A stretch of 64,000 nucleotides of DNA, taken from contig PKTA01000178.1 in the NCBI GenBank assembly GCA_002869365.1, positions 18,724 through 82,723 on the forward strand, in the 5' to 3' direction. A model generated the notes under the pieces. That model searched no databases. It saw only the letters and a list, made by a program, of their open reading frames with translations, and was not told the origin of the DNA. Source of the DNA: Marinilabiliales bacterium (lineage in GTDB: Bacteria; Bacteroidota; Bacteroidia; Bacteroidales; F082). Below are positions 42,395 through 52,265 of the stretch, in pieces. The number at the start of each line of letters is the position of its first letter. The stretch's first letter is position 1. The position numbers were made by a program, and so were the translations under genes.

Positions 42395-44476
42395 TTAATA
42401 CGAACCCATATATTTTCTTATGAACCATTCAGAAATCAGGAGAATCAAAATTATTGCCAACAAAGCAGCTAAATTATTTAAGCCTTTATATGTAGTTGAA
42501 TAACTTATTCTTTTGCTTGTATTAATGTTTTCAAGATATACATTAACACTATCATAATTATTAAATTCGAAAAAATGTCCCTGGCTTATTGATGATAATT
42601 TATAAAGTTGATTAAAATTTGCCTTTAATTGCTGAAATTCTTTTTTGTTTTTAGTAACTACGAATGCTCCATTGTCTGAAAATATTTCATCTTTATATTT
42701 TGTTCGTGCCCTAAATTTATAATTTCCGGTTTCCAAACTTTGTATATCTAATTTATAGATACCATTATCGGGTGTAAATATGAAGTCGAATTTTTCTTTT
42801 TTTTCATTTGTTAGTTCTAGGTTTATTTCTGCATCCTCAATAGGTTCAAACGATTTATTGTAAAACTCGGCTTGCAGGTTTATTTTGCCGGGTATAAAGT
42901 ATTCGCCATTACTATGAACTCTCAGCCTTCTCTTATCCTCTTTTACACTAAGGAACTGTACGATTTTGCTAATAATATTATCGAAATCCGAGAAATTTTT
43001 CTTTTCCATAAAAACATGATTCCTCCATTTCCACAGTCCTGTTCCCATTATTAAAGCCTTTTTAATGCCCTCATCATCAGTAAAATATATAAGTGGAAAA
43101 TTCGATTTAATATTATTTATTTTCTGCCATGCTAACACTTTTGAATTGTCTATTCCTGAAAAGTTTAAAAGAGGAATATGCAAAGGGGGTAACTTTTCAA
43201 TTAACTCTTTATCAATATTATCAATTTTGAAATACGAAAAATTTGCATTAATAGTTGCAGTGCTGTAGCCGTAGTTTCGTAAACCGGAACTTATACCAGA
43301 ATTTTGGAAATAATTCCTTAATGAATTTATATGGGTTTGTTCGCCAACAATACCAATTGTTGCCAGTTTAATATTGCTGGCTTCCTGTAACAACTTTTGA
43401 ATTTTATATTTGGAGGAAGGTAACTGATGAAGGATAAGCAAGTTGTAATTTTCTAAATTTTCTATTTTGTTATAAGCAAATTTAATATCTATGCTATAGT
43501 TTTTAAAACTTTCAAGCGATTGCTTAAGTGCTGACAAATCGGGATGAGGAGAATTTGCCAGTAAAAGTATTTTTTGTTTCGAATCTATAATATCTATATA
43601 TATATCCGATTCATTATTTTTTGTATTGTTTTCTTCAATTTCGCTTTCGAGCACAAATTTTAGGTGCATTTTTCCTGCTTCTTTTGCTGTAAAGGAAAAA
43701 TTAATAGTTTTGTTAAATACCTGATTGTTAATTTCTATATTTCTACTATCTATAAATTTGCCTTGCTGATAGGTTTTGAGTTTTACTTTCTCACCCCTCA
43801 TATCAATAGCAGAAAAATTTAACTCAACAGCCACATTTTCATTTAAATAATTAATGCTATTATAACTTATGTCGTTTATTTTTATGTCGGCTAAATTTGA
43901 TGTGTCGCCAACCCCAAGGGTGTATATTTTATAATAATTATTGATAATTATATCACCAGGTCTTTGGCCTTTATTATAAATACCATCTCCAATTAATATT
44001 AGGGCTTCAACTTCAGTTGGTGAATAGTGCTCGTCGATATATTTTAATAGTTGAGAATAATCAGAATAATTATCAGTGAAATCCGGATTTTGAAACTTAA
44101 TATCTTCCCCGAAGGATATAATTTCAATGTCGAATTCATCCTCGAATTTACTAATAGTGTTACTAAGGTTATTGCTTAAATATTTGCTAATACTAACAGA
44201 ATCTTTTGTAGCCATCATCGACATGGAATTGTCGATAGCAATAATTAATTTGGGGTTTTGAATTTTCTTTTGAGTTGTTTTTACAAAAGGTTTTAGTAGC
44301 AGTAAGCATATTAATCCAACAGACAGAAATCTGAAAAAGAACAACAGATAATTATAGAAGTTACTGAGTTTGTTTTTTTTATTTCTCCAATATAGAATAG
44401 CAGCATAAATAAGGCCAATTAATACTGGAAATATTAACGACCACATTGGATAATCTATGCTAAACTGACTAATCAT
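42395..44476 (-). CDS. VWA-domain inner-membrane protein (BatA-like architecture)
   Basis: The 693-residue protein has two N-terminal membrane helices (WSLIFPVLIGLIYAAILYW; LLFFFRFLSVGLICLLL), then a von Willebrand A-type domain with the MIDAS motif IAIDNSMSM (DxSxS). A long middle with a GATase-like strand follows (ILLLANSPHPDLSAL), then beta domains, and a last membrane helix (NLAALLAIILILLISEWFI). This layout resembles the Bacteroidota BatA/BatB and related aerotolerance proteins, but it is not clearly one of them. It is followed by the M48 protease gene after 28 bases, suggesting a joint envelope-maintenance unit. Confidence 0.75.
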   Translation of the reverse strand: MISQFSIDYPMWSLIFPVLIGLIYAAILYWRNKKNKLSNFYNYLLFFFRFLSVGLICLLLLKPFVKTTQKKIQNPKLIIAIDNSMSMMATKDSVSISKYLSNNLSNTISKFEDEFDIEIISFGEDIKFQNPDFTDNYSDYSQLLKYIDEHYSPTEVEALILIGDGIYNKGQRPGDIIINNYYKIYTLGVGDTSNLADIKINDISYNSINYLNENVAVELNFSAIDMRGEKVKLKTYQQGKFIDSRNIEINNQVFNKTINFSFTAKEAGKMHLKFVLESEIEENNTKNNESDIYIDIIDSKQKILLLANSPHPDLSALKQSLESFKNYSIDIKFAYNKIENLENYNLLILHQLPSSKYKIQKLLQEASNIKLATIGIVGEQTHINSLRNYFQNSGISSGLRNYGYSTATINANFSYFKIDNIDKELIEKLPPLHIPLLNFSGIDNSKVLAWQKINNIKSNFPLIYFTDDEGIKKALIMGTGLWKWRNHVFMEKKNFSDFDNIISKIVQFLSVKEDKRRLRVHSNGEYFIPGKINLQAEFYNKSFEPIEDAEINLELTNEKKEKFDFIFTPDNGIYKLDIQSLETGNYKFRARTKYKDEIFSDNGAFVVTKNKKEFQQLKANFNQLYKLSSISQGHFFEFNNYDSVNVYLENINTSKRISYSTTYKGLNNLAALLAIILILLISEWFIRKYMGSY

Positions 44477-44495
44477 ATTTTAATTTTGTGATAAA

Positions 44496-44527
44496 ACAAA
44501 AAGCAGACCTTAATAGTTAAGATCTGC
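44496..44527 (-). terminator. Terminator of fabG (minus strand)
   Basis: An 11-bp imperfect stem (GCAGACCTTAA with TTAAGATCTGC) with a three-base loop, followed on the minus strand by a T run. It sits 27 bases after the fabG stop and isolates fabG from the VWA gene. Confidence 0.75.
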
Positions 44528-44553
44528 AATTAATTTTTAATTTCATATATGTA

Positions 44554-45300
44554 TTAAGTGTCCATACCTCCACAAACATTTATTACCTGTCCTGAAACAT
44601 AGGATGATAAGTCGGAAGCCAGGAATGTTGCAACATTAGCAACGTCATCAGGCTTTCCTGAACGACGGAGTGGAATAGTTTTTATCCATGCATCTCTTAC
44701 ATCTTCTTTAAGTTTATGTGTCATTTCTGTTTCAATAAAGCCGGGTGCTATTGCATTGCAACGAATATTGCGGGAACCTAATTCCTGAGCAATGGATTTT
44801 GTGAATCCAATCATTCCGGCTTTGGATGCTGAATAATTTGATTGTCCTGCATTTCCACTAACTCCAACTACCGAACTCATATTAATTATCGTACCAAATC
44901 TTTGTTTCATCATTGGTTTTTGAACGGCTTTTGTAAGGTTAAAAACCGACTTAAGGTTAACTGTTAAAACCATATCCCAGTCTTTTTCCTGCATTCTCAT
45001 TAAAAGGTTGTCGCGAGTAATACCCGCATTATTAACAAGTATGTCAATTCTTTCAAAATCACCTATTACATCTTGTACGAGTTTTTCACTATCTTCGAAA
45101 GAAGCAGCATTGGATGCATATCCTTTAGCCTTAATATTTAATGCGTTAAGTTCTTGCTCGGTCTCTTTCATGAACTCGTCATAGTTAAGGTCGGTAAAGG
45201 CAACGTTTGCTCCTTCTTGTGCAAATTTCATAGCAATAGCTTTGCCGATACCTCTGGCAGCACCTGTAATTAATGCAGTTTTACCATCAAGTAATTTCAT
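44554..45300 (-). CDS. fabG: 3-oxoacyl-[ACP] reductase
   Basis: I use ATG 45300 (MKLLDGKTALITGAARGIG); a TTG three codons upstream is also open but unlikely. The 248-residue short-chain dehydrogenase has the GAARGIG cofactor loop, NNAG, Ser in MSSVVG and the Tyr-x-x-x-Lys in SNYSASKAG. The N-terminus (KTALITGAARGIGKAIAM) fits the housekeeping fatty-acid FabG better than the copy in the polyene operon at 11402. It is monocistronic: it has its own terminator, and the adjoining kinase gene is 179 bases away. Confidence 0.92.
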   Translation of the reverse strand: MKLLDGKTALITGAARGIGKAIAMKFAQEGANVAFTDLNYDEFMKETEQELNALNIKAKGYASNAASFEDSEKLVQDVIGDFERIDILVNNAGITRDNLLMRMQEKDWDMVLTVNLKSVFNLTKAVQKPMMKQRFGTIINMSSVVGVSGNAGQSNYSASKAGMIGFTKSIAQELGSRNIRCNAIAPGFIETEMTHKLKEDVRDAWIKTIPLRRSGKPDDVANVATFLASDLSSYVSGQVINVCGGMDT

Positions 45301-45381
45301 CTGTTTCAATGTATTTATTAATAATATGCTTTTTGTAAATGTTCCTGTTTACTTAAAAAAAACTCTAAGTTTTAGAAGCGT

Positions 45382-45389
45382 CAAATATA
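45382..45389 (-). promoter_or_regulatory. Candidate -7 element for fabG
   Basis: The minus strand reads TATATTTG, an exact TAnnTTTG match 81 bases before the fabG ATG. No fitting -33 element is seen. Confidence 0.45.
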
Positions 45390-45479
45390 GTTCAAAAATT
45401 TCTACTTGAAATTTGACAGTTTATTAAATAAGTATAAATCAAAAAATAGAATAAATAACCCACTCTGTCAGCAGAGATT

Positions 45480-46652
45480 TTAGTTTAAATTATTTGTTTG
45501 AAATTTCATTCTGATAATAGCACCGGCATCATCGCTGTTTAAAGCTTCAATATTTCCATTGTGCATATCTATTATAAGTTTTACGGCGGCCAGAGAAAGT
45601 CCTGTTCCTTCAATATGCGAAACATCTCCGGCGCCAAAGAGTTCAAATATTCTAGTCAAAGCCAGCGAAGAAAAACCAGGGCCATAATCTTTAATTTCAA
45701 TGCTTAATGTGTTTTCATTGTTTTTTACAACTATATCGATGGGCGAATTTTTACCTGAGTATTTATAAGAGTTTTCGAGCATAAGTATAATACTTTGGCG
45801 TATAAGGTCAGCATCAGCAAAGATTAATAATTTTTCGTCATTGGAAAAATAATTTACGTTTATATCAGCATTATTTTCCTTGAGGAATTTCTTTATGGCT
45901 GAGTTAATAAGATGATTAACTGACACTGAAAGAAAGTCGGGCTGATATTTCTTTATTTTTAAACTGGTAATAAGAAGTGCCATATCGGAAAACCGCACAA
46001 GTCTTTCTGATACGTTCCTGAGGTGTTCGATATATTCATTCTGACTTGAGTCTACTTTAGTATCTCCCAATAGGTTTGTCAACCCAATTATTCCATTTAG
46101 AGGTGTTCTTAATTCGTGGCTGATTATGGATAGGAAATCGCTTTTAGTTTTATCCAGTTTTTCGAGAAGGGAGTTAGCCTGTTGTAACTGCTTCGTTCTC
46201 TCTCTAACTTTATTTTCCAACTCCAAATTATTTTTTTTCAGTTGTAGTTTTTGATCCTGGAGTTGAATCTGAGTTTTAACTCTTGCAATCAATTCAGATG
46301 AATTAAAGGGTTTGGTAATATAGTCTTGTCCACCGGTTTCAAAACCTTTAACAATACTTTCCATGTCAGCCTTGGCAGTTAGAAAAATAATTGGAATAGA
46401 AGAAGTTGTTTCGCTCTTTTTGAGAAGGTTACATACTTCATAACCATCCATCTCCGGCATCATTATATCGAGCAAAATCAAGTCGAAATTTTGAGTACTT
46501 GTAATTTTTAATGCCTGACGTCCATTCTGCGCATATGCTATTTGATACCCATTGCTGGACAGGATATTCCCCAAAATCTGAATGTTTCTTGCAACATCAT
46601 CAACTATGAGTATTTTTTTTTGTTCTTTTAGTTCGGTTCCATTATCAGCCAT
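45480..46652 (-). CDS. Receiver-histidine kinase (REC-HK), third gene of the kinase operon
   Basis: The 390-residue protein begins with a complete receiver: DD at 18-19, phospho-acceptor Asp62 (LILLDIMMPEMDG), the FLTAK switch Thr and the KPF lysine. A coiled coil follows, then a histidine-kinase dimerisation domain (FLSIISHELRTPLNG) and HATPase_c (YKYSGKNSPIDI; KDYGPGFSS; GTGLSLAAVK). It has no sensor or membrane helix, so it is a cytoplasmic kinase that receives a phosphoryl group and may hand it on. Its start overlaps the end of the TPR-PAS kinase by eight bases. It may be the phospho-acceptor of the two upstream kinases. Confidence 0.92.
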   Translation of the reverse strand: MADNGTELKEQKKILIVDDVARNIQILGNILSSNGYQIAYAQNGRQALKITSTQNFDLILLDIMMPEMDGYEVCNLLKKSETTSSIPIIFLTAKADMESIVKGFETGGQDYITKPFNSSELIARVKTQIQLQDQKLQLKKNNLELENKVRERTKQLQQANSLLEKLDKTKSDFLSIISHELRTPLNGIIGLTNLLGDTKVDSSQNEYIEHLRNVSERLVRFSDMALLITSLKIKKYQPDFLSVSVNHLINSAIKKFLKENNADINVNYFSNDEKLLIFADADLIRQSIILMLENSYKYSGKNSPIDIVVKNNENTLSIEIKDYGPGFSSLALTRIFELFGAGDVSHIEGTGLSLAAVKLIIDMHNGNIEALNSDDAGAIIRMKFQTNNLN

Positions 46653-49600
46653 TGAATATAAATTTTAATTTAGATAATAATATTTCTATATTGTCAATAT
46701 CAAATTTTGTTAACGCCACTTTTAGTTCAGTGCTGAACTGTATTAAGGATATAATTTTATTATCCTTGGAAAATTCCATTAATTTGTTGTTAAACAATTC
46801 TATATCAGATATAAGTTTGTTGTTAGAAATTTTTATAAATTCCTCAAGAAATATCTTTTTTATCTCAGTTTTAATTTGATTATCTATTAGGTTTATTTCT
46901 AGTAAGTCTTTCAAATTAGTTGTATCTTCGAATTGCATTACTTCATTATCAGTAATTTCCTTTATAGTTTCATCCTTTCTACTATCATTTAGTTTTATGA
47001 CTTCAATATTGGGTAAATATATTGTAAAAACACTTCCTTCTCCAACTTTGCTTTTTAATTTTAATTCACCGTCCATCATTTCAGTAAGTTGCTTTGTAAT
47101 AGCTAAGCCTAAACCACTTCCTTTACTACTATCCTGCGACAGGATACTACCCTGTGTAAAAGCATTAAAGATTTGTTTTTGATCTTTTTTCGAAATACCC
47201 GGACCTGTGTCGGAAATAATAATTTGTAAATCAATATGATCTTTTGTTTCCTTATTTGGAAATGAAATGAAGTCTATCTTAACTTCACCCTTTTTGGTGA
47301 ATTTGGAAGCATTTCCAACTAAATTTAACAACATCTGCCTGAGTCTTACTCCGTCTATTTTAATGTATTCGCCGAAATCATTATTTTGTTCAACAATGAA
47401 GTTTATACCTTTGTTTTTTAGTTGAATGGAAAAGATTTGTTTTATTTCGGTAATTATGGTTTTTATCGAAACAGATTCGTAATGTAGGTTTAGTTTGCCT
47501 GCTTGTATTTTTGATAAATCGAGTATATCGTTTATTAGAGTTAACAAACTTTTACTACTTGAGTCAATTGCTGAAATATAACTTTTCTTTCTTGAGTCAT
47601 CTTCAAGTTTTAATAATAGTTCAGTAAACCCTATTATTGAGTTCATCGGAGTTCTTATCTCATGACTAATATTAGCGAGGAAAGTACTTTTGGTTTCATA
47701 AGCTGCCTGAGCTTCTTTTATTGCATTTTCAACATCTTTGTTCTTCTGTAGTAAAGCTTTATTACTAAGTTTTAGTTCACTTTGCGATTTTTTTAAAGCA
47801 AGTTCGGCCTTTCTGCGTTTTGTAACATCCTCCACAAGGCCTTCTATATATTTAATGCTTCCATCGTAGTTCCTTACCAGCCATGCGCTTTCCAGTACAT
47901 ACATTTCCCTCCCTTTGGCGCCTATCCACTTTTCTTCTCTGCCGGTAATAACTCCTTTATCTTTAATTTCTGCTAAAAAATTTGGTCTGTCAAAATAACT
48001 ATCTTCTACATTTAAACTGTAAAGTTCCTCCTCCCTTTCGTAACCAAGAGTTTTTATAAGATTTTTATTGGCGAATAGAATATCTCCCGCCTCATTTGTT
48101 TGATATATTCCAATCGTAGCGTTATCAACTATTCCTTTAAATTTTTCTCTGCTTTCTGCTAAATCAATATTTAGTTGGCTTAATTCTTCTTTCTGCCGCG
48201 TTATTTCTTTGTTTTTAAAGGCTAATATGCTATAGTTTTTCCGACTAACTTTAATTCGGGAGTTAACGAAAAATATCAATATAAAAGTTATTAGAATTAT
48301 AAATGCCGAGAAGATAATAGTAAAGAATCTGGAATTTTTTTCTCTCTCTATTTGTAATTTTTGTATTTCGTTATTTTGCTTTAATATCTGATTTTCCGTT
48401 TCTTTTTTCTCCGATTCATATTTTATATCAAGTTCCTCAAGAATTTTATTTGTATTTTCTTTAAAAGTACTTTCCTTGAGGGCCATATATTCTTTAAGGT
48501 ATTTATGTGCCAAATAGTAATTATTCTGTTGTGTATAAAAATTAGAGATAGAATTTAACGCTTCCAATTCCACATCCACAAAATTGATTCTTCTGCTTGT
48601 TAAAAGAGCCTCTTTCAAATATTTCTCCGATGAATCATTTAGGGTGAGTTTATTAAATATTTGCCCTAAAATTAAATAGCTAATAGAAATTCTTTTTTCA
48701 TCACCTACCTCTTTTTTTATTTGAAGAGATTTACGCTGATAAAACAAGGCAGAATCTAAATTGTTAAATTTGTAATATGCCTCTCCTATATTGCTTAATG
48801 CTATTGAATAAAGTCTTTTGTTGTTAACCTTTTTGTTAAGCAATATTGCTTCACGATTAATATCAATACATTTCTTAAAATTCTTCTTCTGTATATAAAT
48901 GTCTCCAATATGCATTAAAGCATTCATTTCATTCAGATAATCATTGTTTAGTTTAAAATAGTTATAAGCCTGATTATAATAATCCATGGCCCTGTCGTGC
49001 TTTTTCCAGTTTTGCATTACCACTCCTAAACTTATAAATATACCGGCAAGTCCATTATCGTCGCCTATATCCTCATAAATATCTCTTGCATTTTGCATTA
49101 ATCCAATTGCTTTTTCATAATCGCCCCAGGTGGAAACAACTACTGCTAGCCCTTTCATAGATTTTGCTGCCCCTTGTTTATTACCCTTTTTGTTGAAGAT
49201 ATCGAGGGCCTTTTGAAAATTTTCTTTTGATAATTTAAACAGACTTAAGTTATAGTAATTTGAAGCAATATTATAATAAACTTCTGCCAGTTTTGAACTG
49301 TCATTCTTCAGTATAGTATTTTTAAGAATTAATTGTAATGTAGTATCCGCAGCTTTATAATCGCATGCCTGAGTTTGTTTTCCCCAAATAACCGATAATA
49401 CTGAATCAAAAGCCTCATTATTGTTAAGGCTTCTGTAAATTGTTAATGCCAACTGATCATAAATTATTGATTGGGATATATCAGTTTTAATATATAATAA
49501 GGATAATTGTTTTGAATAATTAATCTTTTCTTTTAAACTTAAATTACTATCTATTATGAATTCTCTTTTTAGACTATCGTAATTATTGTTTGCTGAACTC

Positions 49601-49695
49601 ATACTTGAGAGGAGGACTAAAAAAAATGCTCCCAATAGCAACATAAATTGATGGCTTTTTTCTATTAAGTAATATTTTAGATCAGTAGTAGCCAT
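46645..49695 (-). CDS. TPR-PAS histidine kinase, second gene of the kinase operon
   Basis: The 1016-residue protein has a signal-anchor at the N-terminus (FMLLLGAFFLVLLSSM). About eight TPR units follow (e.g. AAKSMKGLAVVVSTWGDYEKA), then a membrane helix near residue 460-480 (FFTIIFSAFIILITFILIFFV). A coiled coil, a PAS domain (IYQTNEAGDILFANKNLIKTL), HisKA (FLANISHEIRTPMNSIIGF) and HATPase_c (NLVGNASKFT; DTGPGIS; GSGLGLAITKQL) come next. The last 90 residues are a helical extension (LEEFIKISNNKLISDIELFN). In hybrid kinases this kind of tail usually follows a receiver, but no receiver is present here. It is eight bases from the preceding kinase gene. Confidence 0.93.
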   Translation of the reverse strand: MATTDLKYYLIEKSHQFMLLLGAFFLVLLSSMSSANNNYDSLKREFIIDSNLSLKEKINYSKQLSLLYIKTDISQSIIYDQLALTIYRSLNNNEAFDSVLSVIWGKQTQACDYKAADTTLQLILKNTILKNDSSKLAEVYYNIASNYYNLSLFKLSKENFQKALDIFNKKGNKQGAAKSMKGLAVVVSTWGDYEKAIGLMQNARDIYEDIGDDNGLAGIFISLGVVMQNWKKHDRAMDYYNQAYNYFKLNNDYLNEMNALMHIGDIYIQKKNFKKCIDINREAILLNKKVNNKRLYSIALSNIGEAYYKFNNLDSALFYQRKSLQIKKEVGDEKRISISYLILGQIFNKLTLNDSSEKYLKEALLTSRRINFVDVELEALNSISNFYTQQNNYYLAHKYLKEYMALKESTFKENTNKILEELDIKYESEKKETENQILKQNNEIQKLQIEREKNSRFFTIIFSAFIILITFILIFFVNSRIKVSRKNYSILAFKNKEITRQKEELSQLNIDLAESREKFKGIVDNATIGIYQTNEAGDILFANKNLIKTLGYEREEELYSLNVEDSYFDRPNFLAEIKDKGVITGREEKWIGAKGREMYVLESAWLVRNYDGSIKYIEGLVEDVTKRRKAELALKKSQSELKLSNKALLQKNKDVENAIKEAQAAYETKSTFLANISHEIRTPMNSIIGFTELLLKLEDDSRKKSYISAIDSSSKSLLTLINDILDLSKIQAGKLNLHYESVSIKTIITEIKQIFSIQLKNKGINFIVEQNNDFGEYIKIDGVRLRQMLLNLVGNASKFTKKGEVKIDFISFPNKETKDHIDLQIIISDTGPGISKKDQKQIFNAFTQGSILSQDSSKGSGLGLAITKQLTEMMDGELKLKSKVGEGSVFTIYLPNIEVIKLNDSRKDETIKEITDNEVMQFEDTTNLKDLLEINLIDNQIKTEIKKIFLEEFIKISNNKLISDIELFNNKLMEFSKDNKIISLIQFSTELKVALTKFDIDNIEILLSKLKFIFNG

Positions 49696-49703
49696 TTAAA
49701 AAT

Positions 49704-52181
49704 TTAATTATTTAGTGTTTTATTTATTTCATTATCAAACGATTTAATGTAATTTTCAATTCCCTCTATATCAAAATGCTTTATTAAATAAGATAATTCT
49801 TTCGAAAAATTATTAAGTTGATCATTATTAAATTCGACAGCTAATTTTACTAATTTTTGATTAAAGGATTTAAAATGATCAAACATATTCGTTTCTTTGG
49901 CGACCCTAAACTCATTCTTTTGAAGTTCGAAAAGTTTGTTTACTAAGTCTTTATCAAAAGCGCGAAAGTCCAGTTTAATTTGAAATTCAGATTTTGAATT
50001 ATTATAATTAGACAAAGTGTCATTGATGATTGTTTTATGAGAATTTGGTTCAATTTTGTCGGATTTCAGAATTTCAATATCCTCAAATTCCAATGTAAAA
50101 ATGCTTCCTTTTCCCTCCTTGCTTTCGAAAGAGATATTACCATTAAGTACATCAATTAATTTTTTTACAATTGCTAAACCTAGTCCTGTACCTTCTATAT
50201 TGTTGGCTGATTCAATCTGGTAAAATGGTCTGAAGATATTTTCATATTCATTTTTGGGAATCCCCATGCCGTTATCCTTCACTTTAATTATTAAATCAGC
50301 CGACTCATTTTTTTTGTTTTTCACGTCAACAGTAACTTCGATTAACCCATTTGTTGTAAATTTTATGGCATTACTCATTAAGTTAAGCATTATTTGTCGT
50401 AGTCGTAAATCATTGAAATTTATAGTATTAGGTACTCTGTCGTTAATATTGAGTTTTAATTGATTATTTTTCTCTTTGGCTCTGTTTTCAAATATTAAAT
50501 TAAGTTCACTAAACAAGTTTTTAATGTCGAGAGGTTTGTATTTAACAAGAACTTTTCCTGCTTCGATTTTCGATAAATCTAAAACATCGCTGATAAGAAC
50601 CAGTAAAACTTTTGAAGAAACTTTAATGTTGTTTAAATAATTTTTTTGAATTTCGCTATCGAGTGTTTTTTCCAGTAATTCTGTATAACCAATTACCCCA
50701 TTTAATGGAGTTCTTATTTCGTGGCTCATATTAGCCAGGAATTCACTTTTAATATTATTGCTCTTCTCTGCTTCTTTTTTTGCGAGATATAGATCGTCGG
50801 CTAATTTTTTAAGATTGTATCTGGCTCTTTCTATCTCTTCATTTTTCTTTTTTAGAATTCTATTTGTTTTATTTTTAGAAGATAAATATAAAGCCAGAAA
50901 TGAAATTCCACCCATTGCCATTATAAAAGCTGCAAAAATTAGCCATGAATATATTCTTTGTCGCTTTAATTCCAGTTGATCAATTTTCGATTGTTGTTCC
51001 AATAATGAAATTAAGTTTTCCTGCCGTTCACTTTCGAAACTAATTTTCAAACTCGCAATTTCTTTTTGAAGCGATGAATTCATAATAGAATCACGGTACA
51101 TTTCAAATGTATCAGAATGCATCAGGGCCATTTTATAATTTTTGTCTTCATAATACAGTTTTTGTAGGGCTTTGTGAGCATCTTTAATGGTCTCCTTAGC
51201 CCCAATCCTTCTTGCAATTACTAAACTTTTTTGAATAAAATTATTAGCTAAATCATGATTTTCAAGTTTATAATTTATTAAACCTAAATGTAAATAATCC
51301 TGAGCCTGGAAAATTTTATCACCATGACTAAGATTAAGACTCAAAGCAAGTTGATAGTACTTTAAAGCTTGTTTGTATTTACCTTCTGCCTCATAAACAG
51401 CACCTAAATCCGAATAACAAATTCCTTGTCCTCTTAGTGAATTAATTTCTTTGTTTAAATCGAGAGAAAGATTATAGTATTCCTTTGCTTTTTTAAAATC
51501 TTTTTTCTGGAAATAAATATGCCCTAAATTATTAAGGTTTATTGCTTTACCAAGGTTGTCGCCTCGTTCTTCTTCTATAGAATAACTTTGCTTGAAATAT
51601 TTAAGTGCTTCATCGGTATTTCCAAGAATAAGTTGGATATTTCCAAGACTATTTATTGCTACAGACTGACTCTTTTTGTTTTTTGTTAATTCGGCTAAAG
51701 TAAGCGCTTTTTGATGATGATCTATTGCCTTTGAATACGCATTAATTCTACGATATACCACGCCCAGGTTATTGTTGAAAATTGCCCCCTGTTCTTTGTT
51801 GCCTGTTTGTTCTGATATTTCAAGGGCAAACTGGTGTAACATAATTGCTGTTGAGTATTCAGAATTATTTCTTTTTACAACACCTAAACTATCAACTATT
51901 TCAGCTAAATAATCAAGCATGCCTGTCTTGATTGCCAGGTCACGTGCTCTATTAAGGTATTTTTGGTTTCTGGTTGTGGATTTTATATCGCTTGAATCAG
52001 TAGTGATAATATTAATATAATCCAGTATCAATATACTGTCTTTTGATTTGATATTATTTTCAGAACTTATTGTGCTGTCAGAGGAAGGGTAATTAACAAA
52101 AGTTTTCTGGCTCAATACTTCTGATAACGAGAATATGTTTCCCCAAAAAATCAGTACTACTATAAGTCTTATTATAAACAT
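49704..52181 (-). CDS. TPR histidine kinase, first gene of the kinase operon
   Basis: I use ATG 52181 ([14 protein letters not shown]), which opens a signal peptide; TTG 52199 is less likely. The 825-residue protein has about seven TPR units (e.g. [21 protein letters not shown]), a membrane helix near residue 415-435 ([22 protein letters not shown]) and a coiled coil. HisKA ([15 protein letters not shown]) and HATPase_c ([31 protein letters not shown]) follow. A helical C-terminal tail ([19 protein letters not shown]) resembles the tail of the next kinase. No receiver is present. It is the first of three kinases transcribed in tandem. Confidence 0.93.
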   Translation of the reverse strand: MFIIRLIVVLIFWGNIFSLSEVLSQKTFVNYPSSDSTISSENNIKSKDSILILDYINIITTDSSDIKSTTRNQKYLNRARDLAIKTGMLDYLAEIVDSLGVVKRNNSEYSTAIMLHQFALEISEQTGNKEQGAIFNNNLGVVYRRINAYSKAIDHHQKALTLAELTKNKKSQSVAINSLGNIQLILGNTDEALKYFKQSYSIEEERGDNLGKAINLNNLGHIYFQKKDFKKAKEYYNLSLDLNKEINSLRGQGICYSDLGAVYEAEGKYKQALKYYQLALSLNLSHGDKIFQAQDYLHLGLINYKLENHDLANNFIQKSLVIARRIGAKETIKDAHKALQKLYYEDKNYKMALMHSDTFEMYRDSIMNSSLQKEIASLKISFESERQENLISLLEQQSKIDQLELKRQRIYSWLIFAAFIMAMGGISFLALYLSSKNKTNRILKKKNEEIERARYNLKKLADDLYLAKKEAEKSNNIKSEFLANMSHEIRTPLNGVIGYTELLEKTLDSEIQKNYLNNIKVSSKVLLVLISDVLDLSKIEAGKVLVKYKPLDIKNLFSELNLIFENRAKEKNNQLKLNINDRVPNTINFNDLRLRQIMLNLMSNAIKFTTNGLIEVTVDVKNKKNESADLIIKVKDNGMGIPKNEYENIFRPFYQIESANNIEGTGLGLAIVKKLIDVLNGNISFESKEGKGSIFTLEFEDIEILKSDKIEPNSHKTIINDTLSNYNNSKSEFQIKLDFRAFDKDLVNKLFELQKNEFRVAKETNMFDHFKSFNQKLVKLAVEFNNDQLNNFSKELSYLIKHFDIEGIENYIKSFDNEINKTLNN

Positions 52182-52265
52182 ATAAATGGATAATATCAAG
52201 CCCGCTATTTCGGGATAAACAAATGCTAATTTAAGAAAAATAAAATACTGGAGTAAATTATTTTT

